DNA of 61,119 nt, taken from positions 1 to 61,119 of the forward strand of contig SXUP01000030.1 in the NCBI GenBank assembly GCA_005790505.1, given 5' to 3'. The DNA is from Actinomycetota bacterium (GTDB lineage Bacteria; Actinomycetota; Acidimicrobiia; Acidimicrobiales; Ilumatobacteraceae). Positions 1 through 6,892 of the stretch are shown here, one piece after another. The notes below the pieces were generated by a model. The model had not been told where the DNA came from, did not search any database, and worked only from the letters and a program-made list of their open reading frames with translations. Numbering within the stretch: position 1 is the stretch's first letter; each line of letters begins with the position of its first letter. A program made the translations under genes and the position numbers.

Positions 1-38
1 CTTGGCAAGGTGATGCTCTACCACTGAGCCACATCCGC
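1..38 (-). tRNA. tRNA-Gly(GCC), partial (5' half)
   Basis: On the minus strand the tRNA starts with GCGGATGT at 38, followed by the D-arm GGCTCAGTGGTAGAGC and an anticodon loop TTGCCAA, giving anticodon GCC (positions 6 to 4). The window edge cuts the gene within the anticodon stem, so the T-arm and 3' acceptor strand are missing. The identity rests on the anticodon and on the typical glycine 5' sequence. Confidence 0.9.
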
Positions 39-61
39 GTGGAGCCTTTAGGCTAGCAAAG

Positions 62-82
62 AAAAGTCAACGCGAGACTTTT
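62..82 (-). terminator. weak hairpin, possible terminator of the DMT transporter operon
   Basis: AAAAGTC at 62-68 and GACTTTT at 76-82 form a 7-bp stem with a 7-nt loop. It lies about 110 nt downstream of the transporter gene and upstream of the tRNA on the same strand. The stem is AT-rich, so termination is only a possibility. Confidence 0.3.
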
Positions 83-193
83 TAGTTGAGTTTTACCCAT
101 TGTGCTCATTGGGTTTTCCCTGACATTGTCACAAGACAAGCAATAAACACAGCCTAATAACTGTGCCTGCAGTTCAGTTCTGGAGATGATTTA

Positions 194-1144
194 TTACGAA
201 AGCAGCGGATCAACTGATGGCGTGATGACGTCATGTCCAGAGTCGACAGAACCCCGATAGCTGTGCAATAAAGCACCTAGTGCTCCGAGAACGATGCCCG
301 CTCCTAGGATCTGCATTGGACGCAATATTTGATCGAAGATCATCCAAGCACCAATTGTTGATATCACGGGACTTGCCAGTCCAAGTAGCGAAGCAAGGGT
401 CACGTCAATGTGTTTCTGCGCCCATGTCATCAATCCATGTCCGAGAATTCCAGGAATTAGGGCCATCAATGAAACCAACAGCCAATCTTTTGAATTCATC
501 GCCCCCAAGTCGCTGCGTGACAAGAAAGTCCACGGCACAACCACCACTGATGACCAAGAAAAAACACACGCCAAGAATGTCCAGGAATGAATACCTGAGT
601 TGCGCAAATGCTTAGCCATCAAAAAATAAATTGTCCAAATAACGACATTGGCACCTGCTAAGAGGTCACCTTTGGCGCTGGCTCCACTCGTCGAGGCTGC
701 AGCCAAGACCACGATTAATACTCCCCCGAACGCAACCGTGGCATGAAATAATCTGACAGCACGCCACTGCTCGCCAAATAATCGCGGAGCAACGAGTAAC
801 ACTAATGCTGGCTGAAGGGTCGTAATGAGGGTTGCATTGGCGATGCTTGTCAATTTGATCGAGGCGAAACCGGTCAGCATTGACAAGCCAAATAAAACAC
901 CTGGAATTGCTGTTTTCTTGATTAAGTCAAGAGAAAATTTTCCACCTGTCCAGAACGCAATCAGGATCATCAGCGGCACACCGAGGGCAAGCCGATAAAA
1001 AACTAACGTCGACGTCGGCACAGACATCCCGCGAGTCATCAAAGGACCAATTCCCCATGCGAGAACCGCGACTATGGCTCCAAGAACAGGAAGGTCATTT
1101 CGTGTCGACCCAGCGGCGCGGGCACGCACGAACATTGAGGTCAT
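194..1144 (-). CDS. EamA/DMT-family transporter
   Basis: A 316-residue polytopic membrane protein with about ten hydrophobic segments arranged as two EamA repeats (roughly residues 18-150 and 160-293), the normal architecture and length of the drug/metabolite transporter superfamily. These are secondary carriers in the cytoplasmic membrane for small metabolites, often as exporters; the substrate cannot be read from the sequence. Its ATG overlaps the stop of the small gene upstream by ATGA, so translation is probably coupled, and it is the last gene of a three-gene unit starting at 1774. Confidence 0.88.
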   Translation of the reverse strand: MTSMFVRARAAGSTRNDLPVLGAIVAVLAWGIGPLMTRGMSVPTSTLVFYRLALGVPLMILIAFWTGGKFSLDLIKKTAIPGVLFGLSMLTGFASIKLTSIANATLITTLQPALVLLVAPRLFGEQWRAVRLFHATVAFGGVLIVVLAAASTSGASAKGDLLAGANVVIWTIYFLMAKHLRNSGIHSWTFLACVFSWSSVVVVPWTFLSRSDLGAMNSKDWLLVSLMALIPGILGHGLMTWAQKHIDVTLASLLGLASPVISTIGAWMIFDQILRPMQILGAGIVLGALGALLHSYRGSVDSGHDVITPSVDPLLS

Positions 1145-1362
1145 GTGTTTGGTGGACGCATGTCAATTCGCAAGACAAGCACACCATCTTCAATCGTCGC
1201 AACCGAATCGCCGATTATTGCAAAGTCCCTGAAATCAGTCTCGGCTTGAGCGATGAAGTGTTGTCGTTCGTCGCCCGCTACCGGCGGTAAAGGTCTCTTA
1301 CGCACTGCTGCTGCCCGATCTTTGTATCGAGCAATCATTTCTTCAGGATTAAATGTGGACAT
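1141..1362 (-). CDS. small conserved-looking hypothetical protein (73 aa)
   Basis: A 73-residue soluble protein beginning MSTFNPEEMIARYKDRA. The N-terminal half is charged and helical-looking (ARYKDRAAAVRKRPLPP) and the C-terminal half looks like beta strands ending in VLVLRIDMRPPNT. I do not recognise a named family. It looks genuine because it sits 1 nt after the gene upstream and overlaps the DMT transporter by ATGA, all on one strand. Confidence 0.7.
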   Translation of the reverse strand: MSTFNPEEMIARYKDRAAAVRKRPLPPVAGDERQHFIAQAETDFRDFAIIGDSVATIEDGVLVLRIDMRPPNT

Positions 1363-1363
1363 T

Positions 1364-1774
1364 TTAATCCGCCCCTTTTCTGTGTTGTCGTTGAATTAGT
1401 GGGTCAATTAAGTCTGGGACTGATTGAGCAACATTTACAATTTCAAACGCATCGTCATCGTGTGAGAAAGAATCGACAACTTCTTTTTCGGGCTCCGACG
1501 CGGGCTCACGACTCAGGATTAGTGGAGCCACAATGTTGTCAATTATCTCAGCACTCGGAGGGCGAAATTTATTGAGTAATGCAATTCTCGTTTGTGAGTC
1601 AGCCCGACTGAACTTTCGATCTTGCATAATTTCAAGAGGGGCGAGCGCCTCTGGATCAACGAGAGATGCTCGCCAAAACGACAAGGTGGCAAAAATAAGG
1701 ACCACCCCAAACAAAATGAGTCCAAAGCCCAGAATGTTGACAACAAACTGAGATCCCAGCAGAGCAAAAGACAT
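1364..1774 (-). CDS. small membrane-anchored hypothetical protein (136 aa)
   Basis: A 136-residue protein with one N-terminal transmembrane helix (about residues 8-32, VVNILGFGLILFGVVLIFA) followed by a charged cytoplasmic-type domain rich in Asp and Glu with several predicted helices (FRPPSAEIIDNIVAPLILS). It is the first gene of a tight operon with the 73-aa protein and the DMT transporter. It starts 42 bp from the divergent gene at 1817. No function can be assigned. Confidence 0.7.
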   Translation of the reverse strand: MSFALLGSQFVVNILGFGLILFGVVLIFATLSFWRASLVDPEALAPLEIMQDRKFSRADSQTRIALLNKFRPPSAEIIDNIVAPLILSREPASEPEKEVVDSFSHDDDAFEIVNVAQSVPDLIDPLIQRQHRKGAD

Positions 1775-1816
1775 GCCCTATTCTCTCACGGCAATGCTTT
1801 AAATCATGGACACGGC

Positions 1817-2221
1817 GTGAGAGACTTACCGCCTGTGGAAAACTTCCTGACGGCTACCGCATTCTTGGGCGCACTCAGCATGCTGGCTTGGTATCTGCAA
1901 ACACACGAGGCCCACTGGAGTTCGCGAGACGGAACTCGTTTTACTTGTCGCGTTCATGCCGTTGACGAACGCGGAACGACACTCGGTAGATGGAGAGATG
2001 CACGAGCCAACATAACATCCGATGGCGTGGTCAACCTCCGATTGCGAGGTCTCAGGAAACGCGAGATTCAGGGTGTCTGGACCCTCACTGGTGCAGTTCC
2101 AGACCCTCCGAAGGGAAAAAACTTGTATCTCCTGCGTCAGTCAAATCTCTTGGTACTGCGGGTGCCAAGCACAAGCAGGTGTATCGCACCACTTAATGCT
2201 TTATTGGCGCAATCTAATTGA
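1817..2221 (+). CDS. hypothetical protein with N-terminal membrane helix (134 aa)
   Basis: Reading from GTG at 1817 gives 134 residues: one hydrophobic helix (FLTATAFLGALSMLAWYL, about residues 10-27), then a beta-rich domain with many Arg and Lys (RFTCRVHAVD, VNLRLRGLRK). An alternative GTG start is at 1835. An upstream extension exists but would run through the divergent gene, so it is rejected. A TATTCT box at 1779-1784 could serve as -10. The stop overlaps the 3' end of metX by 8 bp. No family recognised. Confidence 0.6.
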   Translation: MRDLPPVENFLTATAFLGALSMLAWYLQTHEAHWSSRDGTRFTCRVHAVDERGTTLGRWRDARANITSDGVVNLRLRGLRKREIQGVWTLTGAVPDPPKGKNLYLLRQSNLLVLRVPSTSRCIAPLNALLAQSN

Positions 2222-3413
2222 ATGCCTCCTGCAGATCAAGCAAAAATCTTGAGATCTCGACGCTGATTTTCGTTGTTTCAATCAAGAATCCATCGTGACC
2301 CTCAGGACTTGATATTTGAGTGTATTTTGTCAGTGAATGACGCCCTCTCACGCTTTCATGCAGTAACTCCTGTTGGTACGCAGGATACAAAATGTCACTG
2401 TCAATACCAAGTGTCAGCGTTGGTACTGTAATGCGACTCATTGCCCTACCAACGCCCCCACGTCCCCTTCCAACATCGTGAAGGTCCATTGCTTTGCCAA
2501 TATACAAATAACTATTCGCATCAAAGCGGCGGATTAGTTTGTCGCCGTGGTACTCAAGATAATTTTCAACTTCAAAGCGATCAAAGAGGTCAACTCCATC
2601 ACTGTGGAAGTTTGTGTCGCATTGTTCCCGACCAAATTTTTCGTTGAAACGGTTGTCGGTTCGAAAAGTCACTTGTGCAATCATTCGTGCGATTGCCAGA
2701 CCATGCCAGGGCCCCTGATCCGGTGCAGCCCCGTAATAATCACCATTGTTCCAAAGTGGATCCATCAACAGCGCACGACGCCCAATGGCACCCCACGCAA
2801 TTTGTTGGGCACTTGACTCAATGCATGTAGCAATCGGCACGATTGACTTCACTCTTTGCGGATATGTGATTGCCCATTCCAGCACTTGCATCCCGCCCAT
2901 TGATCCACCAATGACACTGTGCCAAGCCTTGATCCCCAGTGAGTCAGTCAACCATGCTTGAGCGCGGACCATATCGCGGACTGTGACCGCGGGAAAACGC
3001 AATGCATACGGAGCACCGTCGTCGGGATGGGGTGATGCGGGGCCAGTCGAGCCTTGACAGCCACCCAAAACATTGCTGCACACCACAAAATATTTATTTG
3101 TATCAACGGCTTGCCCTGGCCCGACGACGCCCTCCCACCAACCAGGAGTGGGATGCCCATGCTCTGCTTCTCCTGCTACGTGGCTATCGCCAGTCCATGC
3201 ATGACAAATAAGAATTGCATTCGACTGATCTGCATTCAGCGTTCCCCATGTTTCATAAGCGAGTGTCACATCACGAAGTGATGCGCCACTGTCCAAAGTA
3301 AAAGGCCTTTGAGTTGCGAATGTAAAAAAAGATCGATGCCCGACAGCGTCACCTTGCAGCCACGCTCCCGTCGCTGCATAAGGGGTGCCCGTGTGCTGAT
3401 TGGTATTGCGCAT
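2214..3413 (-). CDS. metX: homoserine O-acetyltransferase
   Basis: Transfers the acetyl group of acetyl-CoA to homoserine, the activating step of methionine synthesis by sulfhydrylation, in the cytosol. It is an alpha/beta-hydrolase-fold protein of 399 residues, slightly longer than the usual 370-380. The nucleophile elbow GGSMGGMQ gives Ser171, and Asp340 (SDILYP) and His373 (SPEGHDG) complete the triad. ATG at 3413 is preceded by AGGGAG at good spacing. The 163-bp leader contains a SAM-type riboswitch, which supports the methionine role independently of homology. No metY is in the window. Some MetX-fold enzymes use succinyl-CoA; acetyl is the default by family. Confidence 0.93.
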   Translation of the reverse strand: MRNTNQHTGTPYAATGAWLQGDAVGHRSFFTFATQRPFTLDSGASLRDVTLAYETWGTLNADQSNAILICHAWTGDSHVAGEAEHGHPTPGWWEGVVGPGQAVDTNKYFVVCSNVLGGCQGSTGPASPHPDDGAPYALRFPAVTVRDMVRAQAWLTDSLGIKAWHSVIGGSMGGMQVLEWAITYPQRVKSIVPIATCIESSAQQIAWGAIGRRALLMDPLWNNGDYYGAAPDQGPWHGLAIARMIAQVTFRTDNRFNEKFGREQCDTNFHSDGVDLFDRFEVENYLEYHGDKLIRRFDANSYLYIGKAMDLHDVGRGRGGVGRAMSRITVPTLTLGIDSDILYPAYQQELLHESVRGRHSLTKYTQISSPEGHDGFLIETTKISVEISRFLLDLQEAFN

Positions 3414-3414
3414 G

Positions 3415-3459
3415 AAAACTCCCTAGGACTGTTACTAATTCTCTCATCAGGAAAGTTTT
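3415..3459 (-). promoter_or_regulatory. putative SD-sequestering hairpin of the metX riboswitch
   Basis: On the minus strand AAAACTTTCC (3459 to 3450) can pair with GGGAGTTTT (3423 to 3415), which contains the Shine-Dalgarno sequence of metX. The nearby GGGCTG could alternatively pair with CAGCCC in the aptamer. This suggests translational control, but the alternative folds are my own reading. Confidence 0.45.
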
Positions 3460-3465
3460 ACAGCC

Positions 3466-3562
3466 CGTTGTTCCGCCGAGGCGGAACCACATCCCCATCG
3501 TGAAATGGGCTGGCACCGTACGGCTCGCACCCCGGTTGCCGGACCTGTCGGTCTCTCTTAAT
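3466..3562 (-). ncRNA. SAM-responsive riboswitch (SAM-I/SAM-IV clan) controlling metX
   Basis: The metX leader contains the hallmark core of SAM-binding riboswitches on the minus strand: a small hairpin GACC-GACA-GGTC directly followed by CGGCAACC, then GGTGCCA, then a hairpin CCCAT-TTCACG-ATGGG, and a strong 7-bp hairpin with loop CTCG (GTTCCGCCTCGGCGGAAC, 3487 to 3470). The order CGGCAACC...GGTGCCA is shared by SAM-I, SAM-IV and the SAM-I/IV variants. The compact P2 and missing long kink-turn helix suggest a SAM-IV or I/IV-variant form. Its placement before metX fits repression by S-adenosylmethionine. Confidence 0.78.
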
Positions 3563-3576
3563 GCGACAGAACTACC

Positions 3577-4443
3577 TTAGCGGTAGTCGGCTTCGTTGGA
3601 GAGATGTTTATCAAGACCAACAACCGCCGTGAACTCGTCAAAGGGCAATAATCGGTCAAGATGGCCTCGCAAAGTACCCTCCGTGGCAAGAATTTGAAGG
3701 CTTTGCGAGATTGCCCGTGCCATTGAGAAGAGACTCGTCAAGGGAGACACGATGAGATTAAATCCGAGAGCCGATAGTTCTGCGGGGGTAAGCAATGGGG
3801 TTTTACCAGTCTCGACCATGTTGGCAACCAAAGAGATATCGGTTAGCGCTGCCGCAATCGCCTCTAGTTCTGCAACCGATTGAGGTGCCTCAATGAAGAG
3901 TGCATCTACCCCCGTGTCGCGTGCCATCTTTGCCCGCTCAATCGCTTCGTCAAGACCCTCAACGCCGCGCGCGTCAGTGCGCGCCGTGATGTGTAATGAC
4001 TCACCATGATCCACCGCCGCACGTAACTTAGCGAGCCACTCTTGACGGGGCACAACTTGCTTGCCGTCCATATGACCACATTTTTTTGGCCACATCTGAT
4101 CTTCAAGGAATATTCCAGCCGCACCTGCAAGTTGGCAAAGTTCAACGGTTCGAATGACATTGCTGGGGTTGCCGTAGCCAGTGTCCGCGTCAACAACTAC
4201 ATTCACGTCTGGCACTGCAGCACAAACTCTTCGTGCAACGTCGGCCATCTCTATTTGAGTCACTAGTCCGATATCTGGCTCTCCGAGCAATGTTGCCGAG
4301 ACACAGAACCCAGACATGAAAACCGTGTTGAAGCCGGCATCACGACTGAGTAATGCCGACAATGGATCCCAGACGCCAGGCATCAACACTGATTCGCCGT
4401 TGCCCAAACGGTGACGCAAGTTATTTGCGTGATTAGAACTCAT
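3577..4443 (-). CDS. isocitrate lyase/PEP mutase superfamily enzyme (lyase type)
   Basis: A 288-residue (beta/alpha)8 enzyme of the ICL/PEPM superfamily. The metal-binding motif DADTGYGN is at 85-92, and the flexible-loop motif KKCGH at 120-124 carries the catalytic Cys122 found in C-C bond lyases (isocitrate and 2-methylisocitrate lyases) rather than in phosphonopyruvate mutases. The short length resembles 2-methylisocitrate lyase and oxaloacetate/carboxyphosphonoenolpyruvate-type members. Its ATG overlaps the acyl-CoA synthetase stop (ATGA), so both are likely co-translated and act on one acid-catabolic route. The exact substrate (methylisocitrate, dimethylmalate, oxaloacetate) is undetermined. 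Confidence 0.8.
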   Translation of the reverse strand: MSSNHANNLRHRLGNGESVLMPGVWDPLSALLSRDAGFNTVFMSGFCVSATLLGEPDIGLVTQIEMADVARRVCAAVPDVNVVVDADTGYGNPSNVIRTVELCQLAGAAGIFLEDQMWPKKCGHMDGKQVVPRQEWLAKLRAAVDHGESLHITARTDARGVEGLDEAIERAKMARDTGVDALFIEAPQSVAELEAIAAALTDISLVANMVETGKTPLLTPAELSALGFNLIVSPLTSLFSMARAISQSLQILATEGTLRGHLDRLLPFDEFTAVVGLDKHLSNEADYR

Positions 4444-6062
4444 GGTGCACCAATCGATGATTCTGCCAGTTCCCTCAGACGCTTGTAATCAACCTTGCCA
4501 TTTGCTGCACGACCAATCGTGCTAACCACCACCATGTTTCGTGGCGCTTTGTAGGCGGCAAGTGATTTCTTGACATGAGCATTTAGCTCGTCAAAAGAAA
4601 CCGACTGTTGGGTCTCGAATTCAACAACTCCACAAATAGTTTCACCAAAGCGCTTATCAGCCAGACCAACGGCGACTGCATCGCGGACTGCAGGGTGAGT
4701 CTTCATTGCTTCTTCAACTTCTTCGGGGAAAACCTTTTCACCGCCTGTGTTGATACAAACAGAACCACGACCGAGTAGGTGCACCGATCCATCAGCGTTG
4801 ACCTCGGCCCAATCCCCCGGGACACTCCAGCGACGCCCCTCAAAAATTCTGAAAGTCTGCGTGGTCTTTACTTCGTCTTTGTAATACCCCAGCGGGATTG
4901 CGCCGCCAACTGCAACGACACCACTTTTTCCACTGCCCGGCTGCACGCGATCGCCATCTTCAGTAAACACAGCACAATTAGGGCCAAGCACAAACTGGGC
5001 GGTCTTTTGGGCTGCGCCCTTTACACTCATTGATCCGCCGAGACCAACAGCTTCGGACGAACCGAGGCTGTCGAACAAGATTGTTGTTGGCATGTGCACA
5101 AGTAAGCCTTGTTTATTTTCGTGTTGCCACATCACCCCAGACGAAGCAATCATGACAACACTGCTGAGATCATATTTTTCCGGGTGAGCGTCAAGTTCTT
5201 CTAGCATCGGGCCAGCAAAAGCCTGTCCGACGATAACGACGATGTTTGCGGCGCTATCTTGAACTGTCTGCCACAAGGCAGGCACATCAAAACTGCGATT
5301 TGAAAGCGTCACAAGACATCCACCACCAGCAAGAGTGTTTAGTGCCATAAATTGCCCCGTCCCATGCATAAGTGGGCATGCGACCAACGTTCGCAATCCA
5401 GCAATTTGGGGGTCGAGTCTCTCCAGAAGTTCTTCAATATTGTCGACGGGAGCAATACCGGCTGGGGCATTGCCGCCAGACCCCAAAACGTTATATAAAT
5501 CGTTTTGACGCCACATCACACCCTTTGGCATTCCTGTGGTGCCCCCGGTGTAGAGCAACAAGAGATCGTCCCCTGAAAGCGGAACTTCGGGCTCTAAATC
5601 AGGGACGACTCGCGACGCAACATCTTCATATTTAATTGCCCATGCTGGAACAGTCGTCACCGAGTCACTCACCATGTACCAGCGCTTAACTTTTGGCAAC
5701 CGAGCACGAATACCATCAATCAACTCGGCGAAAACACCATGAAACACGACCGCTTCAGCATCTGCATTGTCAAATAGATATACAATTTCTTCAGCGCCGT
5801 AGCGATAGTTGGTATTGATAGGTGCACACCCAGCCAAAAAGGCTGCGAACATTGTCTCAAGATATTCAGGTGAGTTGTACAAATAACAAGAAACCTTGGA
5901 TTGGTGACCAAGTCCAGACTCCAGCAAGTCTGTGGCAAGAGCGTTGGCACGTTGATGCAAAGTACCCCATGTTTGGGTGACTCCAGAATGAATCTGTGCC
6001 GGCCGATTAGGTGCTTTTTTGGCGTTAGCCCTAAAGATAAGCCCGAAGTTCCAGTCCGTCAT
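4440..6062 (-). CDS. acyl-CoA synthetase (AMP-forming, FadD type)
   Basis: An ANL-superfamily ligase that adenylates a carboxylic acid and transfers it to CoA. From ATG at 6062 it has 540 residues. The P-loop LLYTGGTTGMPKG lies at about 170-182, followed by GSSEAVG, GDWAEVN, the hinge-region GRGSVCINTGGEKVFPEEVE, and the C-terminal catalytic lysine motif NGKVDYKRL. I chose this start because AGGGGA sits 5 nt upstream; a 17-residue upstream extension lacks family similarity. It is coupled by ATGA to the ICL-type lyase. The substrate is probably a fatty or branched/cyclic acid; not resolved. Confidence 0.88.
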   Translation of the reverse strand: MTDWNFGLIFRANAKKAPNRPAQIHSGVTQTWGTLHQRANALATDLLESGLGHQSKVSCYLYNSPEYLETMFAAFLAGCAPINTNYRYGAEEIVYLFDNADAEAVVFHGVFAELIDGIRARLPKVKRWYMVSDSVTTVPAWAIKYEDVASRVVPDLEPEVPLSGDDLLLLYTGGTTGMPKGVMWRQNDLYNVLGSGGNAPAGIAPVDNIEELLERLDPQIAGLRTLVACPLMHGTGQFMALNTLAGGGCLVTLSNRSFDVPALWQTVQDSAANIVVIVGQAFAGPMLEELDAHPEKYDLSSVVMIASSGVMWQHENKQGLLVHMPTTILFDSLGSSEAVGLGGSMSVKGAAQKTAQFVLGPNCAVFTEDGDRVQPGSGKSGVVAVGGAIPLGYYKDEVKTTQTFRIFEGRRWSVPGDWAEVNADGSVHLLGRGSVCINTGGEKVFPEEVEEAMKTHPAVRDAVAVGLADKRFGETICGVVEFETQQSVSFDELNAHVKKSLAAYKAPRNMVVVSTIGRAANGKVDYKRLRELAESSIGAP

Positions 6063-6236
6063 GATGTCCCCTTTTTTAATCTTGCCACCTCCAACCGTAG
6101 CAAGGGGCACCACTATTTCTTCCTTGGTTCATCGGTGGGATGGCGTATTTGCGCTGATACCGTATTGCATCTCTCAGCGGGCGGAGTTGAGGTTGGCGCG
6201 TTTTGCGTGCTCAAATGTGGCTTTCCCATCGCCCGA

Positions 6237-6242
6237 TAGATT
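6237..6242 (+). promoter_or_regulatory. -10 box TAGATT, leaderless promoter
   Basis: TAGATT ends 6 nt before ATG 6249, which would place the transcription start on the A of the start codon. There is no Shine-Dalgarno sequence. Confidence 0.55.
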
Positions 6243-6248
6243 ATTGCG

Positions 6249-6527
6249 ATGCGTGACTTACCCGCTCCAAGTCAACGCCCTCGACAACTCAATAAAAATG
6301 ATGTCGAGACGCTTCTTCGTAATTACGATACAAATCCTGTTTTGGCACTCACCACCGCATTGCAAATTGTGCTGGGTCTGCCTTTTGGTTCGTGGTCTGA
6401 CCTAATACTTGCAATGCCTATCGCCGATAGTCGCCAGCACCACCTCATCGCTCATGATCCTCATCATCTTGACCAACTAGCCAAAGAACTCAACGAACTT
6501 CGCGGATTGAATTTCATATTGCAATAA
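6249..6527 (+). CDS. small hypothetical protein (92 aa)
   Basis: A 92-residue protein with a helical central segment (NDVETLLRNYDTNPVLALTT), a mixed hydrophobic region and a His-rich segment (DSRQHHLIAHDPHHLDQLAK). I do not recognise the family. It is accepted as real because it fills the gap between two opposite genes exactly, stops 2 bp before the convergent DCC gene, and its ATG is placed 6 nt after a TAGATT -10 box. Function unknown. Confidence 0.6.
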   Translation: MRDLPAPSQRPRQLNKNDVETLLRNYDTNPVLALTTALQIVLGLPFGSWSDLILAMPIADSRQHHLIAHDPHHLDQLAKELNELRGLNFILQ

Positions 6528-6529
6528 TG

Positions 6530-6892
6530 TCACTCTGGTATCGGGTCTCCGCGAAAACGCCGCCTGTTTTCTGCCACCCAACGGTAGGCGCGTTGCAGGA
6601 TCGGGCGTATTCCGGGCAAAAACATAAGTCGCCCAACAATGTTCCACGGCAAACCCGCGACAATCAAAACACGCGCAGCCGCATCTGACCCTGATGCAAT
6701 CGCACCCGTGGGCCCAACCCACTGTACGGCGGCCATACATTGTTCCGCAGTCAGACCTAATGCTGCCAGGTCTGTTTGCTGCCAAGCGACTGATTCAGGA
6801 TGACGTTTGAAATGATTCATATACCGAATCCACCTTCGACAAAAGCCACATTGTCCATCAAATACGATCAGGCCTCTTGAATCAGGATTCAT
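6530..6892 (-). CDS. DCC-family thiol-disulfide oxidoreductase-like protein (YuxK/DUF393)
   Basis: A 120-residue protein starting with the thioredoxin-like strand and motif GLIVFDGQCGFCRRW; Cys15 and Cys18 form the CxxC redox pair. The rest (LPGIRPILQRAYRWVAENRRRF) is the usual DCC C-terminal helix. The family is assumed to exchange thiol-disulfide bonds, but a specific partner is unknown. Its ATG overlaps the stop of the alpha-mannosidase (ATGA), so it is the last gene of the kinase-mannosidase-DCC operon. Confidence 0.87.
   Translation of the reverse strand: MNPDSRGLIVFDGQCGFCRRWIRYMNHFKRHPESVAWQQTDLAALGLTAEQCMAAVQWVGPTGAIASGSDAAARVLIVAGLPWNIVGRLMFLPGIRPILQRAYRWVAENRRRFRGDPIPE

Noticed and set aside
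6019-6248. Plus-strand open frames before the 92-aa gene
   Set aside because: They run antisense over the acyl-CoA synthetase start region and lack promoter or protein features; the gap of 186 bp has no further gene I can support.
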